NCBI RefSeq assembly: GCF_015057185.1
Contig: NZ_SVEV01000001.1
Location: 124,001-188,000 of the forward strand
Direction of reading: 5' to 3'
Length of the DNA: 64,000 nucleotides
Origin: Pseudobutyrivibrio sp.
GTDB lineage: Bacteria; Bacillota; Clostridia; Lachnospirales; Lachnospiraceae
How positions within the stretch are numbered: position 1 is the first letter of the stretch; the number at the start of each line of letters is the position of its first letter. The translations under genes and the position numbers were made by a program. Shown here in pieces: positions 7,044 through 15,078 of this stretch. The notes under the pieces are model-generated. The model was given only the letters and a program-made list of their open reading frames with translations, did no database searches and was not told where the DNA came from.

Positions 7044-7658
7044 ATGGCATACGGCAAAATTTCTGCAAAGCAGCGTGAGATTCTTGAAGTAATAAAAAGC
7101 GAGATTTTAAATAGAGGATATCCTCCTACTGTTAGAGAATTATGTGATGCTTGTAATCTTAAATCTACATCATCTATTCACTCTCATCTTGAGACATTAG
7201 AAAAAAATGGATATATTAGACGTGATCCTTCGAAACCACGTGCAATAGAAATCGTTGATGATAATTTTAATATGGTTAGACGTGAGGTTGTTAATGTACC
7301 AGTTGTTGGTAATGTTGCTGCCGGTCAGCCATTACTTGCAGTTCAAAATATCGACGAATACTTCCCTATTCCTGCTGAGCACATGCCTAATCAACAGGCT
7401 TTCATGCTTAAGGTAAAGGGCGAGTCCATGATTAATGCAGGTATTCTTGATGGCGATACAATTATTGTTATGCAACAGGATACAGCTAAAAATGGAGACA
7501 TGGTTGTTGCTTTAGTCGAAGACAGCGCCACTGTAAAAACCTTCTACAAAGAAGACGGTCACATTCGACTTCAGCCTGAAAATGACAATATGGACCCAAT
7601 TATCGTTCCAGATTGCCAGATTCTCGGAAAAGTCTTTGGAGTATTTAGATTCTTCTAA
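7044..7658 (+). CDS. lexA: LexA repressor, SOS master regulator
   Basis: 204 residues from the ATG at 7044, which follows GAAAGGAG; an earlier in-frame ATG at 6978 has no ribosome binding site and its extension is not LexA-like. The winged helix (1-65, GYPPTVRELC) is followed by the autocleavage site A93-G94 (VGNVAAGQP), catalytic S128 (KGESM) and K165 (SATVKTFY). It represses SOS genes until RecA filaments trigger self-cleavage. It is divergent from the yneA-like gene as in Bacillus, with LexA boxes between them. The length matches the family. Confidence 0.97.
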   Translation: MAYGKISAKQREILEVIKSEILNRGYPPTVRELCDACNLKSTSSIHSHLETLEKNGYIRRDPSKPRAIEIVDDNFNMVRREVVNVPVVGNVAAGQPLLAVQNIDEYFPIPAEHMPNQQAFMLKVKGESMINAGILDGDTIIVMQQDTAKNGDMVVALVEDSATVKTFYKEDGHIRLQPENDNMDPIIVPDCQILGKVFGVFRFF

Positions 7659-7671
7659 ACATTAAACTATA

Positions 7672-7722
7672 AAAAGCCTAGTGATGAATTATCTTTCCTG
7701 ATAACCTCACTAGGCCTTTTTC
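7672..7722. terminator. Bidirectional terminator between lexA and the siroheme genes
   Basis: Stem GCCTAGTGA (7676-7684) pairs with TCACTAGGC (7707-7715). On the plus strand it ends in CTTTTTC; on the minus strand it ends in TTTTTATAG. It can serve both lexA and the convergent hem genes. Confidence 0.85.
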
Positions 7723-7723
7723 A

Positions 7724-7882
7724 TTATTGTGCTTTTTCCTTTAAATCATCCATTTTAAGCACAACAAGGTTGCCATTTTCATGTACTATAATCCCTGCCT
7801 TTTTAAATTGAGATATTATTCTTGAAACGGTTTCTCTCTTTGCTCCTAACATATTAGCCAAAAAAGTTACAGTGGTTCTATT
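7724..7882 (-). pseudogene. Remnant of a Crp/Fnr-family regulator (C-terminal DNA-binding part only)
   Basis: The minus-strand frame encodes about 52 residues, including FLANMLGAKRETVSRIISQF, which is the helix-turn-helix of a Crp/Fnr protein, then a typical wing (AGIIVHENGNLVVL) and a natural stop at 7724-7726. An in-frame stop lies directly upstream (7883-7885) and no start codon or sensor domain is present. The missing ~170 residues appear deleted; the junction is right at the end of cobA-hemD. It may have been the regulator of this locus. Confidence 0.75.
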
Positions 7883-7892
7883 TTATCTTCCA

Positions 7893-9389
7893 TTATAAAA
7901 GCTCCAAAATGCCTGCATATGAAGAAATTTCAGCTTCAATTGTGTTAGTATAGCCAAGTTCATTAATCTTTTTTGTACATGCAGGTCCAATCGAATAAAT
8001 CTTTTCTGGCATGCGTCCTTTTAAATGAGGAATTGTGGCACTAGCATTACTTCCACTAGTAAAAATAGCCCCGTCACAAGCTGCAATCTCATTAAGCATT
8101 TCATCTGAAAAACTTATGTCTAATAGTACATTTTCGTAACAAATATGCTTATGTAAAGCAATGTCCTTTTTTAATGTTTCTTCAAATCCAGCTGAGGTAT
8201 CCTTCCCGCAAGCCCAATGTATTTCACCTGATTCTAAAGATACATTTAATATATTTGCTAAATCAGCACCATTTTGTTTATCGCTAATAATATCAGCAAC
8301 AATGCCAAAATCTTCAAGTGCTTCCTTAGTTTTCTTTCCAACTACAGCAAACTTAAAATGTCCTAAAGCTCTTACATCCAAATGATTAACAACCCATAAA
8401 TTCCAAAAGAAGGATTTAACTCCATTAGCGCTAGTAAATACAATAAAACCATTTTTATTCTTTTCATTTAGGAATTCAAGATTACATTTGACTGGAGAAA
8501 TACATCCTGTTTCTACGGTCAAAATATCAGCACCTAAAGAAATAAGAGAATCCTCTAATTCATTTCTATTTTGTTCAAAACCATCAGCTTTAAAGGAATA
8601 ATTAAAATGCTTTATAAATGGCAGAAAATATTTCTTACCAAATAGTTTTCTTCTCTCAAAAAAATTCAAATCACCCGCAAGACTCACAACATCTCCTACA
8701 ACTATTATTGCAGGAGAAACAATATCTGCACTCTTAATCTTCTCAGCTATATTACATAGATTTCCTACACATTTTGTTTGGTGATTTGTTGTTCCATTAG
8801 ATATTACAGCAATAGGTGTATTTTCAGACCTTCCAACTGATAATAAGCCATTTGCAATTTCCTCTACATGGGCCAACCCCATTAAAAAAACAAGGGTAAC
8901 TGTATCATCGGTAAGTAAAGAATAATTAATATCCGCTGCCTCATCTCTTCTACTATGTGCTGTTATAACTTGAAATCCCTTTGAAAGGCCTCTATGAGTA
9001 ATTGGAATACCTGCTGTAGATAATGCAGCTATAGAAGAACTTATTCCTGGTACACTCTCAACATCTATTCCATTTTCTTTTAAATAAAGAGCCTCTTCAC
9101 CGCCTCGACCAAATACATATGGGTCGCCGCCTTTTAGTCTTACAACAAGTTCATATTCATTTGCTTTTTCTAGTAGCAACTCATTGATTTTGTCCTGAGG
9201 CATAGTATGTAAATGATTTTGTTTTCCTACAAATATTTTCTCACTGTTATCAGGGGCTATTGAAAGCATAGCTGGATTTGCCAATCTATCATAAACTATA
9301 CAATCAGCCTTTCTTAAAAGTTTTTCTCCCTTTATTGTCAAAAGGTCCAATTCTCCTGGGCCGGCACCTAATAAAACTACTTTTCCCAT
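7893..9389 (-). CDS. cobA-hemD: Fused uroporphyrinogen-III C-methyltransferase / uroporphyrinogen-III synthase
   Basis: 498 residues in two domains. Residues 1-~240 are a SAM-dependent tetrapyrrole methyltransferase (VVLLGAGPGELDLLTIKG, YDRLA, VVRLKGGDPYVFGRGGEE, VPGISSSIAA). Residues ~255-498 resemble HemD (FTSANGV, FTSGSNASA). HemD cyclises hydroxymethylbilane to uroporphyrinogen III and CobA methylates it to precorrin-2, the branch to siroheme and cobalamin. The start codon overlaps the end of hemC by 13 bases, so the two are translationally coupled. No precorrin-2 dehydrogenase gene is in the window. Fusions of these two domains are common in Firmicutes. Confidence 0.92.
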   Translation of the reverse strand: MGKVVLLGAGPGELDLLTIKGEKLLRKADCIVYDRLANPAMLSIAPDNSEKIFVGKQNHLHTMPQDKINELLLEKANEYELVVRLKGGDPYVFGRGGEEALYLKENGIDVESVPGISSSIAALSTAGIPITHRGLSKGFQVITAHSRRDEAADINYSLLTDDTVTLVFLMGLAHVEEIANGLLSVGRSENTPIAVISNGTTNHQTKCVGNLCNIAEKIKSADIVSPAIIVVGDVVSLAGDLNFFERRKLFGKKYFLPFIKHFNYSFKADGFEQNRNELEDSLISLGADILTVETGCISPVKCNLEFLNEKNKNGFIVFTSANGVKSFFWNLWVVNHLDVRALGHFKFAVVGKKTKEALEDFGIVADIISDKQNGADLANILNVSLESGEIHWACGKDTSAGFEETLKKDIALHKHICYENVLLDISFSDEMLNEIAACDGAIFTSGSNASATIPHLKGRMPEKIYSIGPACTKKINELGYTNTIEAEISSYAGILELL

Positions 9390-10297
9390 ACAAACTCCTC
9401 TAGCTGTCTTTTTATGTCAGATACAGCCTCATCAATAATCTGCTGACTGCAGAGCTTACCCATCTGTTTTGTTGTGGCTAGCGCTGTGCCATCCTCACTT
9501 CCAAACAAAGCTTTGAGGCAATACTGACCATTTTCATAGCAAGCATATGCACCAATAGGTAAATGGCAATCCCCACCTATAGCTGACAAAAATCCTCTTT
9601 CAAGAAATGTTATATTTTGAGATTCTTCGTTTGATAAAGAATTTACCATTTCAAGAAGCTTTGTATTATTTTCAGCAAGTTCAATGGCCAATGTTCCTTG
9701 TCCTGGAGAAGGAATCATTTCATCAACTGTAAAGAATTCAGTAATATTATCCTCAAGGTGCAATCTCTTTAATCCGGCAGCTGCCAGAATTATTCCGTCT
9801 AATTTTGTTCCATCGGAAAGTCCTTCATGGAGCTTCCTAATTCTAGTATCTATATTTCCACGAATTGGTACTATTTTAATATCAGGTCGTAATTTCAAAA
9901 GCTGATAAGATCTACGCTTGCTACCTGTAGCAATAACAGCCCCTTCAGGAAGCTCATTTAATGACGAATATTCTTTCAATAAAAGTGCATCTCTAGGGTC
10001 CTCTCTATCCCATGGCTTTGCAAAAATCAATCCATCCATAGGACTTGATGGCATATCCTTTAACGAATGAACAGCCATCTGAATATCATCATTTAGTAGT
10101 GCCTTTTCTATTTCATCAACAAATAAGCCTTTTGAACCGAGCTCATCCAAAGGTTTTGTAGTATCTTTATCGCCAGTGGTAGTAATAATAACTACGTTAT
10201 ATTCATTTTCTGGATATTTTTCTTTTAAACGAGAAATCACATAGTTTGTCTGGGCTAAAGCCAATTTTGATCCTCTTGTACCTACATTGATTGTCAT
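9377..10297 (-). CDS. hemC: Hydroxymethylbilane synthase (porphobilinogen deaminase)
   Basis: 306 residues from ATG at 10297, which has AGGAG 7-8 bases upstream. The frame is open further upstream, but that extension is a bioY fragment, not HemC. Motifs include NVGTRGSKLALAQT (N-terminus), HSLKDMPSS, and the dipyrromethane-cofactor cysteine C244 in GGDCHLPIGAY. It joins four porphobilinogens into hydroxymethylbilane in the cytosol. It is coupled to cobA-hemD and so probably makes siroheme or corrinoid precursor rather than protoheme, as no other heme genes are nearby. Confidence 0.95.
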   Translation of the reverse strand: MTINVGTRGSKLALAQTNYVISRLKEKYPENEYNVVIITTTGDKDTTKPLDELGSKGLFVDEIEKALLNDDIQMAVHSLKDMPSSPMDGLIFAKPWDREDPRDALLLKEYSSLNELPEGAVIATGSKRRSYQLLKLRPDIKIVPIRGNIDTRIRKLHEGLSDGTKLDGIILAAAGLKRLHLEDNITEFFTVDEMIPSPGQGTLAIELAENNTKLLEMVNSLSNEESQNITFLERGFLSAIGGDCHLPIGAYACYENGQYCLKALFGSEDGTALATTKQMGKLCSQQIIDEAVSDIKRQLEEFVWEK

Positions 10298-10360
10298 ACC
10301 TACTCCTGTCTTTTTAATAATTATATTGTTTGATATTTTGCAATCCTTTTGAATGCAGGA

Positions 10361-10658
10361 ATAAGCTGCAAGGATAAATCCAAGAAGAAATCCAAAGCCA
10401 GGACGTAAAACATATCCTATTCCCCCCACCAGCAGCAAAAATAGGTACTCCAGCCAATCCAATAAGTATATATGTAATAACACTTAGAGCACCAATTTTA
10501 GCTCCTAGTAAGAATCCTGCCATCAAAACAAATAACCACTGTAATGTAAAATGCATGGTATAAAGTGGCAGTGGAATATCGATTTTAATAAAGGCTCCCA
10601 CAACTATTAAAGCTGCAAATAACGCTGTAAATGTAATATCTTTTGTTGTTAATTTCAT
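10361..10658 (-). pseudogene. bioY: Broken bioY (biotin ECF transporter S component), frameshifted and 3'-truncated
   Basis: From ATG at 10658 the frame encodes a BioY N-terminus (TALFAALIVVGAFI, the LQWLFVLMAGFLLG helix, GLAGVPIFAAGGG), then leaves frame at a run of six G. In the other frame the protein continues IGYVLRPGFGFLLGFILAAY as a normal BioY would. Deleting one G restores it. After about residue 105 the similarity stops and hemC follows, so the last ~80 residues are gone. It is non-functional as read, though its upstream region may still drive hemC. Confidence 0.85.
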
Positions 10659-10682
10659 AAAGTCGCTCCATGTAATAATATA

Positions 10683-10700
10683 GTGTGACCTAAATCACAC
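10683..10700. promoter_or_regulatory. Crp/Fnr-type palindrome upstream of bioY'-hemC
   Basis: GTGTGA-N6-TCACAC (10683-10688 and 10695-10700) contains the textbook TGTGA-N6-TCACA consensus. On the minus strand it sits just upstream of a TATATT -10-like element (10682-10677), about 25-42 bases before the bioY' start. It is in position to control transcription of hemC-cobA-hemD. Confidence 0.65.
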
Positions 10701-10742
10701 AATAAAAGTATCACATCACATAAAAAATATAAAGTAATATAA

Positions 10743-10790
10743 ACTAAAAATAGGCTATGTATTCTTGTTAATACAAAAATACACAGCCTC
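10743..10790 (-). terminator. Terminator after rsfS
   Basis: On the minus strand AGGCTGTGTATT (10789-10778) pairs with AATACATAGCCT (10763-10752), 12 bp with one G-U, followed by ATTTTTAG. It ends the obg-nadD-rsfS run. Confidence 0.85.
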
Positions 10791-10806
10791 TAAATGTTGT
10801 ATACGA

Positions 10807-11154
10807 TTATAAATCTGCAGCGTCGATAATGACACCGTCTTTCCAGATACGCTCTAAATCATAGAATAATCTGTCTTCCTCATCAAAAAGATGTACGATA
10901 ACATCCTCGTAATCCATAAGCACCCATGTACTCTGACGATTACCCTCGATAGATTTTGCATGGATCCCCTGCTCATAAAGAACACGATCAACCTCATCCT
11001 GCATAGCGTTTAACTGGTTTATATTTGATGCAGAAGCAACAATGAAATAGTCTGCCATAACGCTAACTTCTGAAATATCAATTGCTTTAACGTCAATAGC
11101 TTTTTTATCCTCTAATGCCTTGCAAACAATTTTTGCCATCTCTCTAGATTCCAT
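10807..11154 (-). CDS. rsfS: Ribosomal silencing factor RsfS
   Basis: 115 residues from ATG at 11154 (GAGGT upstream); a GTG at 11166 is possible but its start would overlap that site. Motifs are typical: DVKAIDISEVSVMADYFIVASA, DEVDRVLYEQG, GNRQSTWVLMDYEDVIVHLF. RsfS binds ribosomal protein L14 and blocks subunit joining in starvation. It overlaps the end of nadD-yqeK by 11 bases, the standard order in Firmicutes. Confidence 0.95.
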   Translation of the reverse strand: MESREMAKIVCKALEDKKAIDVKAIDISEVSVMADYFIVASASNINQLNAMQDEVDRVLYEQGIHAKSIEGNRQSTWVLMDYEDVIVHLFDEEDRLFYDLERIWKDGVIIDAADL

Positions 11155-12349
11155 TATTAACCTCACTTTTTCTTTGTTTACAATAGTAATTATAAGTATC
11201 TATAGTTGTTGGATCTACCATATCCGGATTGGTATTAAGATATGCCACCGAATCCTCAAGTATCATAAATACACATTTATCTAAGTCAGAATAAGCAACA
11301 CTTCTAAGAATATCAAGTCTTGGCTGTTTATCCCTACCTGGTTCAATATAGTCAGCTACAAAAATAATTTTGTCTAGAAGATTCATAGCAGGACAGCCTG
11401 TAGTATGTACTTCTATGGCATGTTTAATCTGTGAATCAAAAACATCATATTTGCTACTACAATAATAAGCGCCAACTTTTCCATGTAATAAATGAGGATA
11501 CTTGTACTCTATCTCGCTAATTGGAATATTGTTCTTTTCACAAACATTAATTCTTTTTTCATCTGATATGCATTTAGCGCAATCATGAAGCATTCCTGCA
11601 ACCATTGCTGTATATGCTGGATAATTCCATTTTAAAGCAAGTGCATAGGCAGTAGTTGCAACTCCAAGAGTATGTACATAACGACCAGGCTTAAGTGCTT
11701 TTTTCATTTCCTCAGACAATCTAATAACATCATCATATCCATAAGAATATTGGCTATAAAGATTATGCTCTACAATGTAATTATATACACTAGGATTAAG
11801 ACCAGCTCTAACAGATTCATCCTTATAGAAATCACTTCTGATAGTTGATGATGCTAAACCATTAGCTTTGTAATCAATCAGGAAGAAATCCCCCTCAAAC
11901 AATTCCTTGCATTCTTGAATGGATTGCTTAAGTGTCTCAATGTCATCTCCTAACCTAGGTGCACAAAGAATTGTAGCACATTTTGAGATAATATCAGGCT
12001 TTACCCAATTTTTAAAATTAATAAGGCTATCACTACCCATAATAAAGAAAATTTCATCATTAGGATATGATTCTTTAAGCTCAGTCATCGTCAAATAGGA
12101 ATAAGATTTACCTGCCCTATATAACTCTCTGTCATCAATAAATAAATGTGGTTCACCCTTAATAGCAAGAGAAACCATTTCAAGTCTGCAAACATCAGCA
12201 ATAGTTTCAGCAGTATTCTTGTGAGGTGGAGTGCCTGCTACAAGAAAATATACTCTGTCTAAAGAAAACTGCTTTAAAGCTGCTTTTGCAATACTTATAT
12301 GTGTATTGTGAATTGGATTGAATGTCCCACCATAAATACCAATTCTCAT
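11144..12349 (-). CDS. nadD-yqeK: Fusion of nicotinate-nucleotide adenylyltransferase and YqeK-type HD hydrolase
   Basis: 401 residues. Residues 1-~200 are NadD (GIYGGTFNPIHNTH at the N-terminus; SSTIRSDF as the ISSTxIR motif), which makes deamido-NAD from nicotinate mononucleotide and ATP. Residues ~208-400 are a YqeK-type HD domain (YVHTLGVATTAYALA, AGMLHDCAK, HGKVGAYY, EVHTTG, ADYIEPGRD), a family that hydrolyses diadenosine tetraphosphate. In other Firmicutes these are adjacent separate genes; the fusion is seen in Lachnospiraceae. An oddity is HNTH where the nucleotidyltransferase signature is normally HxGH. It lies between yhbY and rsfS. Confidence 0.9.
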   Translation of the reverse strand: MRIGIYGGTFNPIHNTHISIAKAALKQFSLDRVYFLVAGTPPHKNTAETIADVCRLEMVSLAIKGEPHLFIDDRELYRAGKSYSYLTMTELKESYPNDEIFFIMGSDSLINFKNWVKPDIISKCATILCAPRLGDDIETLKQSIQECKELFEGDFFLIDYKANGLASSTIRSDFYKDESVRAGLNPSVYNYIVEHNLYSQYSYGYDDVIRLSEEMKKALKPGRYVHTLGVATTAYALALKWNYPAYTAMVAGMLHDCAKCISDEKRINVCEKNNIPISEIEYKYPHLLHGKVGAYYCSSKYDVFDSQIKHAIEVHTTGCPAMNLLDKIIFVADYIEPGRDKQPRLDILRSVAYSDLDKCVFMILEDSVAYLNTNPDMVDPTTIDTYNYYCKQRKSEVNNGI

Positions 12350-12358
12350 GATGTCTCC

Positions 12359-12646
12359 TTACTGAGGAAGCTTGATGCTTGGCTTCTTCGATGCTCTGTA
12401 TAAAATAATTTTTCTACCAATAACTCTAACAACCTCTGAATGAGTACGCTCAGAGAGTACCTGTGCAATCTCCTTTGGATCATCAAAGCAATTCTTTAAA
12501 ACATTAATTTTAATAAGCTCTCTAGCCTCAAGTGCCTCATCAACAGCGTTTGTATACTCTGGTGTAAGGCTAGCTTTACCAATTTGAAGAATTGGATTCA
12601 TATCTGAAGCAAGAGATGATAAATATGCTCTTTGTTTATTAGTCAT
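12359..12646 (-). CDS. yhbY: CRM-domain RNA-binding protein YhbY
   Basis: 95 residues, the full family length. Motifs LSSLASDMNPILQIGKASL and NPKE-like DDPKEIAQVLSE, then VVRVIGRKIILYR, are those of YhbY/YqeI, which binds the pre-50S ribosomal particle. It sits between obg and nadD, 9 bases from each. Confidence 0.95.
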   Translation of the reverse strand: MTNKQRAYLSSLASDMNPILQIGKASLTPEYTNAVDEALEARELIKINVLKNCFDDPKEIAQVLSERTHSEVVRVIGRKIILYRASKKPSIKLPQ

Positions 12647-12655
12647 TTGTAACTC

Positions 12656-13939
12656 CTATTTATAATAATCAAAAACTAAACCGTACATTCTAACGGTATC
12701 GCCTTCCTGAATACCCTTTTCCTCAAGCTCCTTAAGAATACCCTGCTCTTTAAGGAAGTTCTGGAAGAACAAGAATCCTTTCTCAGACTCTAAGTTAGTG
12801 TATCCAAGCATTTTTTCGATACGAGGACCCTCTACTACATAATCGCCCTCATCGTTAATCTCAACAGTATATGGCTCTTCTGAGAAGGCTCTAATTGTTG
12901 GATCAAACTCCTGCTCGTAAACGATTGGAGCGTCATCACATGTTTCAAGTAGTCTAACAACTTCGTATAAAAGCTCCTTAAGACCCTTTCCTGAAACAGC
13001 TGAGATAGGAAATACCTTGATTCCCTTTGGCTCAAATTCAGCCTTTAATGCCTCGATAACCTCATTAGAATCCTCTCCAATTACATCCATTTTATTGGCT
13101 GCAATAACCTGAGGCTTCTTAAGAAGCTCTGAGTCATAGGCTTCAAGCTCAGCAGAAATAGTTTTAATATCCTCAACAGGATCTCTACCTTCAACTGATG
13201 CACCATCTACCATATGAATGATTACCTTGGTACGCTCAATATGTCTAAGGAATTCGTGACCAAGTCCTACTCCCTCAGAGGCACCCTCGATAAGTCCAGG
13301 AATATCTGCAATAACAAATCCATTTATATCATCAACATCTACAACACCTAAGTTTGGAGAAAGTGTTGTAAAATGATAATTTCCAATTTTAGGCTGAGCA
13401 TTAGTTACACGAGAAAGAAATGTTGATTTACCAACATTTGGATAACCAACAAGACCAACATCAGCAATAACCTTGAGTTCAAGTAAAACCTCAAGCTCAA
13501 TAGCATCTACACCTGGCTTTGCATATTTAGGAGCCTGCATTGTAGATGTGGCAAAATGCTGATTACCAAGTCCGCCTTTTCCTCCCGGTAAAACAAGCTG
13601 ACGTTTATTATCCCCTGACATATCAGCAATAACTCGTCCGCTTTCAGCGTCCTTTATAACAGTTCCTTCAGGTACCTTTAAGATAAGATCTTCGCCATTT
13701 TTACCGTGGCAATTATCTTTTCCGCCCTCTTCACCAGCTCCTGCAGCAAATTTGCGTCTATGACGATAGTCAACCAAAGTATTCAAACCTGGATCAACTT
13801 CAAAAATAACGTCGCCACCTTTACCGCCGTCACCGCCATTAGGACCACCATTAGGAACATATTTTTCGCGTCTAAAACTAACGTGGCCATCACCACCTTT
13901 ACCGCTTTTTATAATAATCTTTGCTCTATCAGCAAACAT
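12656..13939 (-). CDS. obg: GTPase Obg/CgtA
   Basis: 427 residues from ATG at 13939 with AAGGAG upstream; the open frame before it has no support. The Gly-rich Obg fold (1-158: KSGKGGDGHVSFRREKYVPNG) is followed by the G domain with GYPNVGKS (P-loop), DIPGLIEGA (switch II) and NKMD (guanine specificity), and a C-terminal OCT domain (~355-427), which not all Obg proteins have. It acts in late 50S assembly and stress control. It is preceded by a hairpin after rpmA. Confidence 0.97.
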   Translation of the reverse strand: MFADRAKIIIKSGKGGDGHVSFRREKYVPNGGPNGGDGGKGGDVIFEVDPGLNTLVDYRHRRKFAAGAGEEGGKDNCHGKNGEDLILKVPEGTVIKDAESGRVIADMSGDNKRQLVLPGGKGGLGNQHFATSTMQAPKYAKPGVDAIELEVLLELKVIADVGLVGYPNVGKSTFLSRVTNAQPKIGNYHFTTLSPNLGVVDVDDINGFVIADIPGLIEGASEGVGLGHEFLRHIERTKVIIHMVDGASVEGRDPVEDIKTISAELEAYDSELLKKPQVIAANKMDVIGEDSNEVIEALKAEFEPKGIKVFPISAVSGKGLKELLYEVVRLLETCDDAPIVYEQEFDPTIRAFSEEPYTVEINDEGDYVVEGPRIEKMLGYTNLESEKGFLFFQNFLKEQGILKELEEKGIQEGDTVRMYGLVFDYYK

Positions 13940-13957
13940 AGTTTTCTCCTTAATAAA

Positions 13958-13988
13958 TTGACCCGACTGCAATAATGAGTCGGGTCAA
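13958..13988 (-). terminator. Intercistronic hairpin between rpmA and obg (attenuator or processing site)
   Basis: On the minus strand TTGACCCGACT (13988-13978) pairs perfectly with AGTCGGGTCAA (13968-13958), followed by ATTTATT. It begins 4 bases after the rpmA stop and ends just before the obg ribosome binding site. Partial termination would keep obg below the ribosomal proteins. Confidence 0.6.
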
Positions 13989-13992
13989 ATAA

Positions 13993-14277
13993 TTACTGTT
14001 CTACTGGATAGACAGAAGCCTGCTTCTTGTCTCTACCTTTTCTTTCGAAACGAAGTACTCCATCAACTAAAGCAAAAAGTGTATCGTCTCCACCGAGACC
14101 TACATTGTTGCCTGGAAGAATCTTTGTACCACGCTGTCTGTAAAGAATATTGCCAGCCTTTACGAACTGACCGTCTGCTCTTTTAGCGCCTAATCTCTTA
14201 GACTCTGAATCTCTACCGTTCTTTGTAGAGCCAACACCCTTTTTATGAGCGAAGAACTGAAGGTTCATCTGTAACAT
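13993..14277 (-). CDS. rpmA: 50S ribosomal protein L27, with cleavable N-terminus
   Basis: 94 residues. The N-terminus [14 protein letters not shown] has the Firmicute extension cut by Prp after FF so that the mature protein begins AHKKG and its tail can reach the peptidyl-transferase centre. The rest ([37 protein letters not shown]) is standard L27. AAGGAGG lies 9 bases before the ATG. The gene follows prp directly. Confidence 0.98.
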   Translation of the reverse strand: MLQMNLQFFAHKKGVGSTKNGRDSESKRLGAKRADGQFVKAGNILYRQRGTKILPGNNVGLGGDDTLFALVDGVLRFERKGRDKKQASVYPVEQ

Positions 14278-14280
14278 GTC

Positions 14281-14607
14281 TTACACCTCCTTGTAAAGCA
14301 ATGATAAATACTCATCGCCATATTGTTTTTGAATTTCGTCCAAACCTAATAACATTGAATCAAGTAATAACTTTGATTTATCAGACATAGTCTCAGAAAA
14401 ACTCATAGATAAAAATCCACCGTCCTCTGCACTATCACAAGAAAAATCATCATCTGTAAATCGTTCTATACTATTAAAAGTATTAATCACGAGAACTGAT
14501 ACAGCAGCACACACTATATCCTGACCTGCGTCAGCATATCCAGCGTGACCATCTAAAGCTACACTGATGTATTTTTCATTATGTTTGGTAATTACTACGC
14601 TAATCAT
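14281..14607 (-). CDS. prp: Ribosomal-processing cysteine protease Prp
   Basis: 108 residues. H21 in ALDGHAGYADAG and C33 in DIVCAAVSVL are the conserved catalytic pair of Prp. The enzyme removes the N-terminal extension of L27, encoded by the next gene. It begins 2 bases after the L21 stop codon. Prp together with an FF-containing L27 leader is confined to Firmicutes and close relatives, which supports the taxonomic call. Confidence 0.95.
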   Translation of the reverse strand: MISVVITKHNEKYISVALDGHAGYADAGQDIVCAAVSVLVINTFNSIERFTDDDFSCDSAEDGGFLSMSFSETMSDKSKLLLDSMLLGLDEIQKQYGDEYLSLLYKEV

Positions 14608-14609
14608 AA

Positions 14610-14918
14610 TTAGCCGTTAATCTTCTCAATCTTAACCTGAGTGAAAGCCTGTCTGTGGCCATTCTTCTTGTGGTAACCTGTTTTTCTCTTGTACTTGTAA
14701 ACGATTACCTTCTTACCTCTGCCTTCTTTAACAACAGAAGCCTCTACTGTAGCACCCTTAACTGTTGGGTCGCCAACCTTGAGATCCTTGTCGCTAACAG
14801 CAAGAACCTGATCAAAAGTAACCTTTTCACCAGCTTCAACGCCAAGCTTTTCAATGGTAATGATATCGCCTTCAGAAACTTTGTACTGCTTACCACCTGT
14901 TGCAATAATTGCGTACAT
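14610..14918 (-). CDS. rplU: 50S ribosomal protein L21
   Basis: 102 residues, full length: [17 protein letters not shown] at the start and [17 protein letters not shown] near the end are L21 signatures. It is the first gene of the rplU-prp-rpmA-obg operon, with AAGGAGGAGCAACC before ATG, a strong promoter ~95 bases upstream and a structured leader. Confidence 0.98.
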   Translation of the reverse strand: MYAIIATGGKQYKVSEGDIITIEKLGVEAGEKVTFDQVLAVSDKDLKVGDPTVKGATVEASVVKEGRGKKVIVYKYKRKTGYHKKNGHRQAFTQVKIEKING

Positions 14919-15005
14919 GGTTGCTCCTCCTTTTTATCATTACTCGCCAGTTTCGGTGGCATTTCGTAATGAAATGCACTTAAAAAACCACACTGAGCGG
15001 CATAC
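14919..15005 (-). promoter_or_regulatory. L21 leader (5' untranslated region, probable autoregulatory RNA)
   Basis: From the predicted transcription start near 15005 to the rplU start, the leader holds a hairpin GCATTTC-ATTAC-GAAATGC and flanking conserved-looking stretches (CCGCTCAGTG; CCACCGAAACTGGCGAGTAAT). Firmicutes commonly carry an L21 leader here that is thought to bind L21. The match to that family is by position and shape, not by alignment. Confidence 0.6.
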
Positions 15006-15011
15006 TCAAGT

Positions 15012-15040
15012 ATATTAACACATGATTTTATATACGTCAA
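15012..15040 (-). promoter_or_regulatory. SigA-type promoter of the rplU operon
   Basis: On the minus strand TTGACG (15040-15035), 17-base spacer, TAATAT (15017-15012). Confidence 0.8.
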
Positions 15041-15078
15041 TCCAAATTGTTCATAAAACTTAGAAAATTAATATACGC

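Noticed and set aside
10298-10483. HemC with a 62-residue N-terminal hydrophobic extension
   Set aside because: The extension is the out-of-frame half of bioY running by chance in frame with hemC; ATG 10297 has AGGAG in the right place.
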